DNA of 64,000 nt from positions 1 to 64,000 of the forward strand of contig DAIDJF010000015.1 of assembly GCA_027451525.1 (NCBI GenBank). The letters are read 5' to 3'. The notes under the pieces are model-generated. The model was not told the origin of the DNA. It made no database searches and saw nothing but the letters and a program-made list of their open reading frames with translations. The stretch is from Ktedonobacterales bacterium. GTDB taxonomy: Bacteria > Chloroflexota > Ktedonobacteria > Ktedonobacterales > Ktedonobacteraceae. A program made the translations under genes and the position numbers. Shown in pieces: positions 1 through 10,328 of this stretch; within the stretch, counting starts at the first letter, position 1; every line of letters begins with the position of its first letter.

Positions 1-447
1 CAGGACGACCACGGACAGTGGGACCGGCCTCTGGACGCAGACTACGTTCAAGGCTCCTGTTTGCTCCTGCGCGCGTCCTTGGTTGAGACAGTTGGCTCTT
101 TTGATGAGAACTACTTCGTAGACTGGGAGGAAGTTGATCTCTGCCTGCGGGCGAAGAAGGCTGGATATCGTGTGTGTTATGAACCCCGTTCCGTCGTCTG
201 GCATCGCGGGACCCATGGAGATCAGCGGCTATAGTTCATACTCCGAAATGCTCCGTACTTCATGAAACAACATGCACACTGGTATCACTTCTTCACATTC
301 ACGCCGTTCTTTATAGCGAAGTCTCTTTACGCAATATTGCGCAGTCCTTCCAAGAACACTCGCACTGTCCTACGGGCTAATCGAGATGCCATTGGTCTTT
401 TTTTTTCAGCGCACCGGAGCATACATCTTGATCTTACACGCGTCTAG
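1..447 (+). pseudogene. Glycosyltransferase family 2 (rhamnosyltransferase-like) C-terminal part, interrupted by an in-frame TAG
   Basis: Frame 1 reads ...YVQGSCLLLRASLVETVGSFDENYFVDWEEVDLCLRAKKAGYRVCYEPRSVVWHRGTHGDQRL* with TAG at 232-234, then continues in the same frame as FILRNAPYFMKQHAHWYHFFTFTPFFIAKSLYAILR..., a typical GT2 C-terminal continuation. 5' end lies outside the window. Confidence 0.7.
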
Positions 448-722
448 CGATCCCGTGTCCATCTGTCTGGCGAGTTTTGGATGTTCCATCGATCTCTGAT
501 TTCGCTTGATCAGATGTGTGGAGTCCAGCATCATTGACGATTTTGTGATTGTTTTCATATGCGAGAATGAGATTATTAAGCACAGCGTTACTGCGAAGTC
601 TGCTCGGCGTTGACGCAGGAGAGGTGCGACGTCAGCCGTCGGCAATTGAATGGTCTGGGCTCCAGCTCGACAGCGGCTCATGAGCCGGGGATACCCAAAT
701 TCTGCGGGAGACTTGAGGTAGT

Positions 723-851
723 ATGAATTCGTCTCCACTTGTTGCTGTGGTGGTGTTGCACTGGAAGGGACTGGAGGATACACAGGCGTGCATCCAGTCG
801 GTCTGCAGCATAACCTACACGAATGTCAACTGCATATTGGTACTTAACGGG
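723..851 (+). pseudogene. N-terminal fragment of a second GT2 glycosyltransferase
   Basis: MNSSPLVAVVVLHWKGLEDTQACIQSVCSITYTNVNCILVLNG matches the GT2 N-terminal pattern (VxVVxLxWxGxxDTxxCxxSVxxxxYxNVxxIxVxNG), but the catalytic domain does not follow in any frame. Confidence 0.55.
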
Positions 852-1349
852 CGGGTTTACGAGCTTGCTTCTAGCCATTGTAGAGGTGGAGATGAGGGAG
901 AGTCGAACTCCCTGTCCAAACGAACCTATCGGAGAATGTACTACAGGTTTAGTCGATGTTTTTCATTACACCCTAGACTCCCGTCGACAAGATTCTGTGG
1001 GTGCTGGCTCTCTAGTCTTTGATGACGATGAGAGAGCGGTGGTCGTCATCGCATCCTACGTTTTTGGCGCCCCTACCTGACCCCATAGGATAAAGTCAGA
1101 GGGACGACGCATCACTGGTTCTTAGGCAGCGAGAGCGTATTGTGTTGCTGGTTTGGCAACTATTGTTTGTCGGTTGTTTAACGAGAGTGCGTACCGACAC
1201 CTCGGCCTGCAATTCTTCAATCTGCGCGCCTGTCGAAACCCGACATCCCCAAAAGAATGTCACGCTCTATGACGTACATAGATTGTAGCATATTACTTGA
1301 CAAATAGCAAGACTTTAGAAGACTTGAAGACTTTTTCGGCAGAACTCTA

Positions 1350-1733
1350 TTAGAGATTCTGGATACGATTCAGAAAACGATCCAGGTGGACAATGAATCG
1401 CTCGTGTGTACCGTCACCAATTTTCTGCCGCTCGTCATACGCCTCTACCTTAAACACTAGGCGGCGTCCGTCTATCTCTGTCAATTCTGCAGTTGCACGC
1501 ACATTTTGCCCGATTGGCGTTGCTGCCAGATGGCGGATGTTGACGACCGTTCCGACCGTTACCTGACCTTCCTCTAGACCATCAACAACGGCCCGCCAGG
1601 CCGCATTTTCCATCAGTGCGATCATCATTGGTGTGCCAAATACTTCAACTCCGCCTGCACCAACAGCGGCAGCGGTGTTCTCATACACTACAACGGTGTT
1701 TGCTTCGCCAGTCATACCTACTTTTACTGCCAT
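1350..1733 (-). CDS. Thioesterase family protein (FlK-like hotdog)
   Basis: 127 aa; VGMTGEANTVVVYENTAAAVGAGGVEVFGTPMMIALMENAAWRAV... FlK/YbgC-type hotdog pattern. Confidence 0.75.
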   Translation of the reverse strand: MAVKVGMTGEANTVVVYENTAAAVGAGGVEVFGTPMMIALMENAAWRAVVDGLEEGQVTVGTVVNIRHLAATPIGQNVRATAELTEIDGRRLVFKVEAYDERQKIGDGTHERFIVHLDRFLNRIQNL

Positions 1734-1923
1734 ATTTGAACCTCTCTTATAGTGTTCTCATTACTTTATAACAAAATTAATGAGAATGCTATTTCTTGTA
1801 CTTGTATGTGGGCGGCGTCTGTATGAAAGAATGATACGCTTTCTCTCTATGAGAGTTAGAATTGTCGGTGGTATGATAAAGACGCAATCTTGTTGACTGG
1901 TTAGGAGAGAATAAATAACGGTT

Positions 1924-2691
1924 ATGCAGAAGCATTTTCAGCGTGTGGCTCATCGTGGCGGAGCGCGTTTGGCTCCCGAAAATACTCTGGCGGCCTTTCG
2001 CAATGCGCTCACTCTTTCTATAGATGCGATTGAACTTGATGTACAAATGAGTAATGACGGCCATGCTATTGTCTTTCATGATGCGACTCTCGAACGGCTG
2101 ACCGATGGCACTGGTAATATATTAGATCGTGATTTTGCCTATCTTCGCTCTCTAGATGCGGCTGCCCACTTTTCTGGTGGATGGCCTCAGAAACAGCAAA
2201 TTCCAACCTTGCGTGAGGTACTTGGCCTGGCAAAAGCACGGGTGCGGGTCTATATTGAAATCAAGGCCAGCGAGCGCGAGGGCGTTTATGGGCAGTATCC
2301 AGGCATTGTTGATGCGGTTGTTAAAGAGGTGAGAGCGGCTCACATGCAAAGTCAGGTCTTAGTTATGTCGTTTGATTGGTCCGTTCTTACTCCCGTTGAT
2401 GCCTTAGAGCCACTGATAGAGACGGGCATGATTGTCGGTAAAACAGCATGGGAGCCACGCGAACAAGGGGTTGCATGGCTGGTTGAGCAGGCTAAAGCGC
2501 GGCATGTGCAATGGATCAATCTGGAACATACATTGTTTGATGAACGTCTGTTGGCAGTATTGCATGAGCAAGGTCTAAAACTGGGTCTGTGGACCGTGAA
2601 CAACCGTGAGGATTTACAACGCTTTGCGCGGGCGGGCGTTGATTCGTTAACCTCCGACCGCCCGGATTTATTTGCTGAACTGACTGAGTAG
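1924..2691 (+). CDS. Glycerophosphodiester phosphodiesterase
   Basis: AHRGGARLAPENTLAAFRNAL...DAIELDVQMSNDGHAIVFHDATLERLTDGTG; GDPD signature. Confidence 0.93.
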   Translation: MQKHFQRVAHRGGARLAPENTLAAFRNALTLSIDAIELDVQMSNDGHAIVFHDATLERLTDGTGNILDRDFAYLRSLDAAAHFSGGWPQKQQIPTLREVLGLAKARVRVYIEIKASEREGVYGQYPGIVDAVVKEVRAAHMQSQVLVMSFDWSVLTPVDALEPLIETGMIVGKTAWEPREQGVAWLVEQAKARHVQWINLEHTLFDERLLAVLHEQGLKLGLWTVNNREDLQRFARAGVDSLTSDRPDLFAELTE

Positions 2692-2695
2692 ATGC

Positions 2696-3979
2696 CTATT
2701 GAAGCGTTGGGCTTGTGACGGCTTTTAATGTGCGTGACCAGAGATGGGTGCCATTATCCATATTTACCGCATCAATAGTCGAGGGGGTTGTAGCAAAACA
2801 GCTATTGGAGTTTCCTGCGGTCGCCGCGTATACCACGCTGTTCGCTACTAGTAACTCTGTTTCATTGATAGGTGTATGCCAGAGTGTTGTGCCATCACTG
2901 ATGCGATGCGCTTCTAGCGTGCTACTGGAGAGCAGGTAGACAGTAGTATCGGTGGCGGCCAATGAGACGCCCTTATCGCTCACAGGTGTGTCCCATAGTG
3001 GCTTCCCGGTGCTACTATTGAGCACGTATAGATGATTCTGGTAGCTATTGGGGATGGGATGAACTGCATGTTCCTGAGGGCCGAGGTAGAGAACGCCATT
3101 GCCGATACTCAATTGATAGGGCTGGTCTGTGGTAGGGGTGGCCCACTGCCAGAGTTGTGTCCCATCGCTCGCGCGTAAGGCGTAGACTGTATCAGAGACA
3201 AACTGTCCATTAGCAAGATGATCAGCCATAGCATAAACGATACCATTATTAAGGAGCATACTGTTGCCACTTTTGGGAAAACGCCAGAGTACGCTACCAT
3301 TGCTGGCGCGCAGAGCATAAATCTGGTCCGATTTGAGGTAAACAACGCCATTGGAAATGTCCATCACAAGGTTATTCTCTCCACCTGGGGAAGCACCTGT
3401 GTTGTATTGCCACACCTGTGTACCATCGCTAATTTTCAATGCGCGCGCAAGCCCATAGTCTGAAGCGACGTAGACAAGACCATTAGCGACTTGAATACTG
3501 TGTGGTGGCACGTTCATATCTATCGTCTGCTGCCATAGTTGCTTGCCTGTGCTGGCGTCGAGTGCAATCAGTAATGGGGTTGGGTTCACCGACTCGACGA
3601 AAACCATGCTGGATGTTGCCGCGATGAAAAAAACGTTTGATGTATGCCAGATCTGTTGGCCTGTATCTGGCTGTAGTGCGTAGATGTTATTAGAACCGTT
3701 GGCATAAACAGCATCTGGCAGAACGTTGAGCTGATTTGCACTATATTGCCATTGGCTTGTTCCGTTGCTGGCTTGTAAGGCATAGATTGAACTTGTGTAA
3801 CTTGCCTGCATGAGAAGTGTTCCATTTACCTGTGCCAGATGCGGGTTTGGGTCGGGCGGTGCAATTGTACAATAATCTGTTGGGGGTGTTGTACTACAAG
3901 CTGAGAAGCAAGCGGCTACCATGATTATCAGCAAGAGTATACTCTTACGAGGAGATCGGTAGAAGTGGAGAGGCATATA
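2696..3979 (-). CDS. PQQ-like beta-propeller repeat lipoprotein
   Basis: Lipobox (VAACFSAC) and repeated 'YALxxxxGxxLWxxxx' units. The ORF opens at 4000 but MPLHFYRSPRKS at 3979 is a more likely start. Confidence 0.85.
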   Translation of the reverse strand, partial: YMPLHFYRSPRKSILLLIIMVAACFSACSTTPPTDYCTIAPPDPNPHLAQVNGTLLMQASYTSSIYALQASNGTSQWQYSANQLNVLPDAVYANGSNNIYALQPDTGQQIWHTSNVFFIAATSSMVFVESVNPTPLLIALDASTGKQLWQQTIDMNVPPHSIQVANGLVYVASDYGLARALKISDGTQVWQYNTGASPGGENNLVMDISNGVVYLKSDQIYALRASNGSVLWRFPKSGNSMLLNNGIVYAMADHLANGQFVSDTVYALRASDGTQLWQWATPTTDQPYQLSIGNGVLYLGPQEHAVHPIPNSYQNHLYVLNSSTGKPLWDTPVSDKGVSLAATDTTVYLLSSSTLEAHRISDGTTLWHTPINETELLVANSVVYAATAGNSNSCFATTPSTIDAVNMDNGTHLWSRTLKAVTSPTLQ

Positions 3980-4304
3980 TACACTCCTTGTTAGCTCCAT
4001 ATCTATTTTGAATTCACTATACTCTGATGCTCTGCAAGGTAAACGTCCATGGCACAGAATTTAGCTGGTTAGTTTGAATATTGAGATGCAGGCAGATGGG
4101 CAATGAGCGCGCAAACGAGAGAAAAAAGTAGTTCTCTTGTATAGGAATGTGTCTCTTTCTCTCGTCTATACGTTGTATTAAGAAGAAAAATCGGTAAAGG
4201 TACTGCATAGTACGGAAATATTGATGATATATGCTATAATTGCGCCAAATCATAGGTTGCTATTATAAACAGCCTTTCATTTTGTTATCAGCGGAGAAAC
4301 ATGT

Positions 4305-5309
4305 ATGCAACAAACGCCTATTAGAGCAACGGACCCTGAGATATTGACTCCTGTATCATCAGCGCAAGATATCGCAATAACGATTGTTGTACCTGTGATG
4401 AATGAACAGCAGAATGTACGTCTCCTCTATGAAAAATTATCTGCTCAGTTAAATATGCTTGACAAGAGCTATGAAGTGGTTTTTGTAGATGATGGAAGTA
4501 CAGATAATACTTTCGCAGAATTAAAGAAACTGTATGAGGAAAATAGTGGTCGTGTGCGCGTGATCCGTTTCCGTCGTAATTTTGGCAAGACGCCAGCATT
4601 GGTAGCAGGTTTTAGTCGCGCGCGCGGACAAGTAGTATTTACAATGGATGGGGATTTGCAAGATGACCCAGAAGAGATCCCGCATTTTCTGGAGAAATTG
4701 GATGAGGGGTATGATCTGGTAACAGGTTGGAAGTTTCCTCGCCTCGACCCAATCTCAAAGACATTTCCATCGCGTATTTTTAACTCGCTGGTAAGCTCAG
4801 CGACTGGTGTCCATCTGCATGATATCAACAATGGTTTTAAGGCATATCGTCGAGAAATTATCGAAGATACCCACTTAAAACTATATGGAGAATTTCATCG
4901 TTTCGTGCCAGTGATGGCCCATTGGCGGGGTTATCGGGTAGCAGAAATTAAGGTGCGCCACCATCCGCGTCGTTTTGGTGTCTCAAAGTTTGGAGCGCGT
5001 CGTTTTGCGCGTGGTTTGATTGATCTTTTGAACGTACTTTTCCTCACCTCGTTCTTGCGTACTCCATTGCGCCTCTTCGGGCCTCTTGGTTTCTGGACGC
5101 TTTTATTAGGTATTCTTGTGGATATATTTGTGGTCGGGCGCAGTATTTTTGCCCATTTGCCAATTCATAATCAGCCATTGTTGTTTGTTGGCATTCTCTT
5201 GATGATTTTCGGTGTCCAATTCATTCTGACAGGTTTGCAAAGCGAGATGATCCGTCACTATGCATTCCAGCCCGGAGAAGAATATAGTATCAGGCAGGAA
5301 CTCGAATAG
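4305..5309 (+). CDS. Glycosyltransferase family 2 (DPM1/ArnC-like, membrane)
   Basis: ITIVVPVMNEQQNVRLLYEKL...VVFVDDGSTDNTF...DGDLQDDPEEIP, with two C-terminal TM segments. Confidence 0.92.
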   Translation: MQQTPIRATDPEILTPVSSAQDIAITIVVPVMNEQQNVRLLYEKLSAQLNMLDKSYEVVFVDDGSTDNTFAELKKLYEENSGRVRVIRFRRNFGKTPALVAGFSRARGQVVFTMDGDLQDDPEEIPHFLEKLDEGYDLVTGWKFPRLDPISKTFPSRIFNSLVSSATGVHLHDINNGFKAYRREIIEDTHLKLYGEFHRFVPVMAHWRGYRVAEIKVRHHPRRFGVSKFGARRFARGLIDLLNVLFLTSFLRTPLRLFGPLGFWTLLLGILVDIFVVGRSIFAHLPIHNQPLLFVGILLMIFGVQFILTGLQSEMIRHYAFQPGEEYSIRQELE

Positions 5310-6341
5310 ATGCAACGCGCTACATTGATCAAGGTTGGAAAACGGGTAGTGCAGATTGGTTTACCTGTTGTTGTGCTCATCTTTTTTGTCATTTTTATCC
5401 AAAAGAATTGGTCACAGCTTACAGTGAAATCATTTCAGTGGAATCCCTGGTTACTCGTACTCTCATTTGTGGGTTTTTTGGTGCAGACGCTTTCCTATGG
5501 AGTTATCTGGCGGGCTATCTTAGCTCGCCTTGGCTACCATCTTGGTTTTCGGAACGCCTTGCGCATTTATCTGGCATCAGAGTTTGTGCGCTATATCCCT
5601 GGCAATGTTTGGCATGTCCTCACACGAGTACTGTGGGCAGGGCAGTACAAAATTCCACGCTCTGTTGCGTTTGCCAGCATGGTGATTGAACTGGTCACGA
5701 AACTCGCCGCAGGTGTGTTTGTGTTCGCGCTAAGCCTTATCTTTTGGGGAAATCTGGGGGCAGTGCAAGCACTAGCCGTCGGTGCGCCTCTTCTTATCGG
5801 GTTGGGTGTTGTATTGATGGTTGCTTTGCTGATTGGTTTGCATCCACGTATCTTGCAAGGGGTGCTGGGTTGGGGACTGCGTCTCTTAAAACGGGAACCA
5901 ATTGTTATCGCTCTACGCTATCGCGATATTCTGGTTATATTGTTGTATTGGTGTATTAGTTGGTTGATTGCGGGCGTGGCATTCTATGTCCTGGTTATGG
6001 CTCTTTGGTCGCATGTTCCCCTTATTGCGCTGCCGATCTGTATGGGTATCTACGCGCTTGCTTGGGATATTGGTTTCTTGTCGTTTATTACTCCCAGTGG
6101 CCTCGGTTTTCGCGAAGGGGCGATTGCTGGTCTTTTCAAGCTTGCGTTGCCGATTTTCCCTGTTGCGCTTGTCACGATTATTGCCATCCTATCTCGTCTC
6201 GTATCGACTCTTGCTGAACTCGTCTGTGTAAGTTTGGCTTACCTCAGTGGTGGGCGGCAGGTACGAGAGGTGCAGCAGATGCGTGAAGAACAACACGCAG
6301 TTGTTGCGAAATCGGTAGGGGATAGTTCACAAGGAGTCTAG
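5310..6341 (+). CDS. Lysylphosphatidylglycerol synthase-like / flippase-like integral membrane protein
   Basis: Multiple TM segments; 'YIPGNVWHVLTRV' and 'PSGLGFREGAIAGL' motifs of the LPG_synthase_TM/UPF0104 family. Directly adjoins the GT2 stop codon. Confidence 0.85.
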   Translation: MQRATLIKVGKRVVQIGLPVVVLIFFVIFIQKNWSQLTVKSFQWNPWLLVLSFVGFLVQTLSYGVIWRAILARLGYHLGFRNALRIYLASEFVRYIPGNVWHVLTRVLWAGQYKIPRSVAFASMVIELVTKLAAGVFVFALSLIFWGNLGAVQALAVGAPLLIGLGVVLMVALLIGLHPRILQGVLGWGLRLLKREPIVIALRYRDILVILLYWCISWLIAGVAFYVLVMALWSHVPLIALPICMGIYALAWDIGFLSFITPSGLGFREGAIAGLFKLALPIFPVALVTIIAILSRLVSTLAELVCVSLAYLSGGRQVREVQQMREEQHAVVAKSVGDSSQGV

Positions 6342-6344
6342 TAG

Positions 6345-8603
6345 ATGAACAGCGTATCCTGGCGGAAACGTTTTTCTGTCTTGCTCAATCGCTTGTATCT
6401 GTATCCTGCACCTGAGTCGCTTCCGCACACACGGCGTTTTTGGATCGCCATGAGTATTGTTGCGCTTGCTGCTGCATTGTTTTCAGGCTTTTTCATTGTC
6501 TATCTCACCGGGTTGCAAAGTGCCTATCTTACGCACGCGGAAGATTTGGGCATTATGGACCAGGCGATGTGGAACACAGTACATGGCAATTTGTTACATC
6601 AAACGATTTGTAACATTCTAAATGACACCAATTGTTATAACTCTCAAGGGATTGTACGTTTTGCTATTCACTTTGAACCGATTTTGTTTTTGATACTGCC
6701 ATTTTACGCGCTTTTCCCTAGCACGAATACGTTAGTGATATTGCAGACGATTGTTGTTGCCTGTGGTGCATTTCCGGCGTTCTGGTTGGCGCGCTTGCGT
6801 TTGCGCAACGAGTGGGCCGCAGTTGCCATTGCACTGTTATATCTCTTCTATCCCGCTCAACAGGAGGCAACATTTTTCGATTTTCATGCTGTAACGCTGA
6901 CTGCAGCGTTCCTCCTATTTGTGTTGTATTTCATGTACACGCGCCGAACTGTCTGGATGATTGTCTTCGCCATCCTTGCCATGGGATGTAAGGAAGAAAT
7001 ACCGGCTGTTGTGGCGATTTATGGCCTGTGGTCTGTTATTTTCCAACGGCGCGTGAAAAGCGGATTTGCGCTAGTTGGGTTGGGAATTGTGGGAACGGGC
7101 GTTGCGCTCTATCTTACGCATGTATTTAGTCCGTTGGGCCACTCTTTGCTCGCGGGGCGTTTTTCCTCGTTAGGAAATAGCCCGACACAGGTCGCGCTGA
7201 CATTGCTCAAACATCCAGGTGCGGACTTCCGCAATTATATTCTGGAGCCGAACCATCTAAATTACTTGCGCACGCTTTTTGCGCCATCAGGCTTTCTGGC
7301 GTTGTTAGCTCCTTGGGTCTTGCTTCTGGCAGTGCCCACGCTGGGTTTGAATATGCTAAGCAGCGATGCGCAGATGTATAGCGGCATGTTTCAGTACAAT
7401 GCAGAGATTGTGCCTGTGTTGATCTTTGCGACGATAGAGGCACTGGTTGTGATCCTCTGGCTTGTGAATCTGCTGGTGGCTCGTTTTCAGCGTCCGCGTA
7501 CAATGCCTGCCGAGAGTGGTACAAATGTGGTGTTGCTCTCTTCAGAGAAGCAAGGGCGTAGAAGTTTGGCCTATGTGCTTCATATTGCCCTGTTGGTATT
7601 GCTTTCCTGCTACCTTTTGATCAATGTTGTGCGTATTGATACCCTACGTGGTCATATGCCGTTTTCCTCTGGTTTTCAGTGGCCGCAGGTGACAGCCCAT
7701 GACGCATTAGCACAACACTTTGTAGACTTGATCCCACAAGGTGCCTCTGTTTCAGCGCAGTCAAGTCTGGCTCCGCACGTAAGTGAGCGCAAAGAGATTT
7801 ATATGTTTCCTTATGGCGTGGGCCTCTATGGAAGCAAAAAGCTGGCTGACTATGTTTGGGTTGATGTAACGAGCGATATCTATCCATATTTTAGTTCGTA
7901 TTATTACATTCATGACGTGAAATTGCTCTTGATTAATGGTAATTATGGGATAGTGGCGGCACAGGATGGCTACATTCTACTTAAGCATGGTTTGCCATCC
8001 TCGGGAGTCTCGTCATATTCGCTGACACGTCCCGGTGGGATGGACCCAGCGTTTGTGTTGCCAAATTTGCCCACGCAATTTTGTTCATTTGTACAGGCAA
8101 CGCCACAGGATGTAAGAAATCCATTAAATGCGGTATTTACTGACCCTCAGCAGCCTGGTTCATCAATGTCACTGGTTGGTTTCCGTATCAATACGCTTTA
8201 TCAATTTAGCAAGAGTGCTGGATATATGACGGTTACGACATATTGGAAGGTCGAAAATCCGATCAGCCAGCCTTTGCAACCAGCGGTATTTTTGGTAGGC
8301 AGTGACGGCAAGGATTATCTGGTAAGTACAGATTTTCCAGCTTCATTCTGGTGTCAAACGAATATCTGGAAGCCCGGGGCAATAATGGCTTTGACAACAC
8401 GTGTTTTTGGCTTGCAGGCAAGTAATATTCCTACAGGAGTAGCAAAAATGGCTATAGCTCTTGTGCCTATGATACAGTCATCTGATACAATGTCCTATAT
8501 ACGGAAGAGTCTTCCTGCACATGTAGCGAGTGGAGCTGCACAAGTAGTCTCGACGAAAACTGCAACGATGGTAGAAATCGCACCCTTGCAAATTATCCCG
8601 TAG
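6345..8603 (+). CDS. DUF2079 family membrane protein
   Basis: Polytopic; 'YLTHAEDLGIMDQAMWNTVHG' and 'RFAIHFEPILFLILPFYALFPS' resemble DUF2079 proteins. Confidence 0.8.
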   Translation: MNSVSWRKRFSVLLNRLYLYPAPESLPHTRRFWIAMSIVALAAALFSGFFIVYLTGLQSAYLTHAEDLGIMDQAMWNTVHGNLLHQTICNILNDTNCYNSQGIVRFAIHFEPILFLILPFYALFPSTNTLVILQTIVVACGAFPAFWLARLRLRNEWAAVAIALLYLFYPAQQEATFFDFHAVTLTAAFLLFVLYFMYTRRTVWMIVFAILAMGCKEEIPAVVAIYGLWSVIFQRRVKSGFALVGLGIVGTGVALYLTHVFSPLGHSLLAGRFSSLGNSPTQVALTLLKHPGADFRNYILEPNHLNYLRTLFAPSGFLALLAPWVLLLAVPTLGLNMLSSDAQMYSGMFQYNAEIVPVLIFATIEALVVILWLVNLLVARFQRPRTMPAESGTNVVLLSSEKQGRRSLAYVLHIALLVLLSCYLLINVVRIDTLRGHMPFSSGFQWPQVTAHDALAQHFVDLIPQGASVSAQSSLAPHVSERKEIYMFPYGVGLYGSKKLADYVWVDVTSDIYPYFSSYYYIHDVKLLLINGNYGIVAAQDGYILLKHGLPSSGVSSYSLTRPGGMDPAFVLPNLPTQFCSFVQATPQDVRNPLNAVFTDPQQPGSSMSLVGFRINTLYQFSKSAGYMTVTTYWKVENPISQPLQPAVFLVGSDGKDYLVSTDFPASFWCQTNIWKPGAIMALTTRVFGLQASNIPTGVAKMAIALVPMIQSSDTMSYIRKSLPAHVASGAAQVVSTKTATMVEIAPLQIIP

Positions 8604-8668
8604 GTGTTGGAGGAGACGAAGATGAGAGATGTCTTTGTAGTCGATAGAGAACGAAGGAGCATGTAGTG

Positions 8669-10129
8669 ATGGGTATTTATCTGGGGCAATTGCCGCCCGC
8701 CGAACTTGCACGTCTAAAAGCTGAGATAGCCGAAACGATCATTGCGAATTTCTGCTATCCACGTTTTTATGATTATCGGACAAATACCTTGCGGGTGCGT
8801 CCTGTTGATCGTGCGAAGCGGCAGGAAGTATGGCTCTTTCTGAGTTCTGTTGATTTTACGACATGGGGACGTATTGATCTTTTGTCTCCTGATTTCCAGC
8901 GTCAAATGGAGCGGTTGTTTATCCAGTTTGTGCAGCGTAACCGTAGTTTCTTTGGCACCCAGGGGCGTAAACGGATGACCGATGTGCGGATGCTAATTGG
9001 CTCTTCGGCGGCTACGATAGCGCAAGGGTTGCGTGTGCATCTTTCTGGACAAAAACAGGGCAATGTACCATTTGGAAGTCCACGCTCAGCGGTTTCCTGG
9101 TCGGCTCCATTGGTGACAGGCAAAGCGGATAGTAGTTGGGAGCAGGTGGCTGCGTCAACTATGATGATACAGCAACAATTGCAGGAGCTACGTGGTGAGA
9201 TGCCCGCGTCTGCGGCAACGGATGGGCGGGCAAATCAGGCAACACGGCGTAGTACAGCATCGCGTCCGTTGACAACTGGGACTGAGAATGGTTCTGCCCC
9301 AACCCCAGTTGGAGGAGGGCAGCAGCCTGCTTCTAAGCCTGTAGTAATGGTTAGGGCTGGCGCGCGCGTCTCACCAACAACATCACCTCTCGCGGAACCT
9401 GCGCGAACTGCACCTGCTCGTCCTGCCGCGACAATGGCACCTATTGCACCGGTTCCTGGACAAAGTCAGCAAGTGCGTCCTGCCGCAGCGCAAACGGCTT
9501 CAGTATCTCAGACGCAGACGTCGCAAGTCAGTGTAGAGCCACAGGCTACAGTCGTTCCTGCGGCGAGTGAAGCATCTTTCAATGCTGTCAACAATGCCGG
9601 AAATAGAACCGCACAGACCAATACGGTTGTTTCAACTCCACCAACATTTACCGCGGTAACCTCGCCAGCCGTAGCAGCCCCTGCATCTTCTCCTGTTAAT
9701 ACCGCTCCACTAACCCAAGAGCGTGTCGTACCTGCCCCTGCCCCTGTACGTGGGGTAACCTATCCAGCCAGTCCTCAGGCTGCTGTAGCATCTCCTAATA
9801 TAAGTAGTGGTGTCTCGTCCAACCGCGATAGTACGTTGATGCGTAGCGGCGAAGATGATTTGGCGATGTTTGAGGAATTGCGTGCGCAGTTGATTGTGTG
9901 GTTGCGCATTGAAGCGATTCGGTCAGGGTTAGATATTTCGGAACAGAATCCAACGCAATTGTTGGAACTATTGCGCCAGCAAGGGCACTTGGGTGAGACA
10001 CGTTTACAGGTGGTATCTACGCTCTTGAATCTGGCAAATCAGGTTCTCAAAAATGGATTAGTAAGTGTGTTAGATTATAAACAGGCGATGATGTTTCATT
10101 TGATGCATACCCGCTATATGAATAGATAA
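8669..10129 (+). CDS. Hypothetical protein with conserved N- and C-terminal blocks joined by a long Pro/Ala/Thr-rich linker
   Basis: Long ORF, upstream GGAG. The middle about 230 aa is low-complexity (PAAxxAPAS...). Confidence 0.75.
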   Translation: MGIYLGQLPPAELARLKAEIAETIIANFCYPRFYDYRTNTLRVRPVDRAKRQEVWLFLSSVDFTTWGRIDLLSPDFQRQMERLFIQFVQRNRSFFGTQGRKRMTDVRMLIGSSAATIAQGLRVHLSGQKQGNVPFGSPRSAVSWSAPLVTGKADSSWEQVAASTMMIQQQLQELRGEMPASAATDGRANQATRRSTASRPLTTGTENGSAPTPVGGGQQPASKPVVMVRAGARVSPTTSPLAEPARTAPARPAATMAPIAPVPGQSQQVRPAAAQTASVSQTQTSQVSVEPQATVVPAASEASFNAVNNAGNRTAQTNTVVSTPPTFTAVTSPAVAAPASSPVNTAPLTQERVVPAPAPVRGVTYPASPQAAVASPNISSGVSSNRDSTLMRSGEDDLAMFEELRAQLIVWLRIEAIRSGLDISEQNPTQLLELLRQQGHLGETRLQVVSTLLNLANQVLKNGLVSVLDYKQAMMFHLMHTRYMNR

Positions 10130-10257
10130 AACCGAAGATAGATGAGGAAAGCGGGATTTAGGTAGAGATAGATAATGAGCTTAAGAATATATTAAAAAAA
10201 ACTTTTGCTACAAAATTTGGGGTTGTTTTGTGTGTCAAGATGTTTTGATCTATGGTA

Positions 10258-10328
10258 CATTACATTTAGTGATATAAGTACATTGTAAGCGTCATGCTTG
10301 AAATGCAAAGAGGACACTAAATGTAATG
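10258..10328 (+). promoter_or_regulatory. 14-bp perfect inverted repeat in the 5' leader, 3' arm containing the start codon
   Basis: CATTACATTTAGTG (10258-10271) and CACTAAATGTAATG (10315-10328); the ORF start ATG is at 10326-10328. Confidence 0.6.

Noticed and set aside
406-878. Minus-strand ORFs opposite the glycosyltransferase remnants
   Set aside because: They run antisense to the decayed GT region and lack family signatures.
1080-1345. Possible transposon or IS remnant between the GT remnants and the thioesterase gene
   Set aside because: No terminal inverted repeats, target duplications or transposase motifs could be identified by eye.
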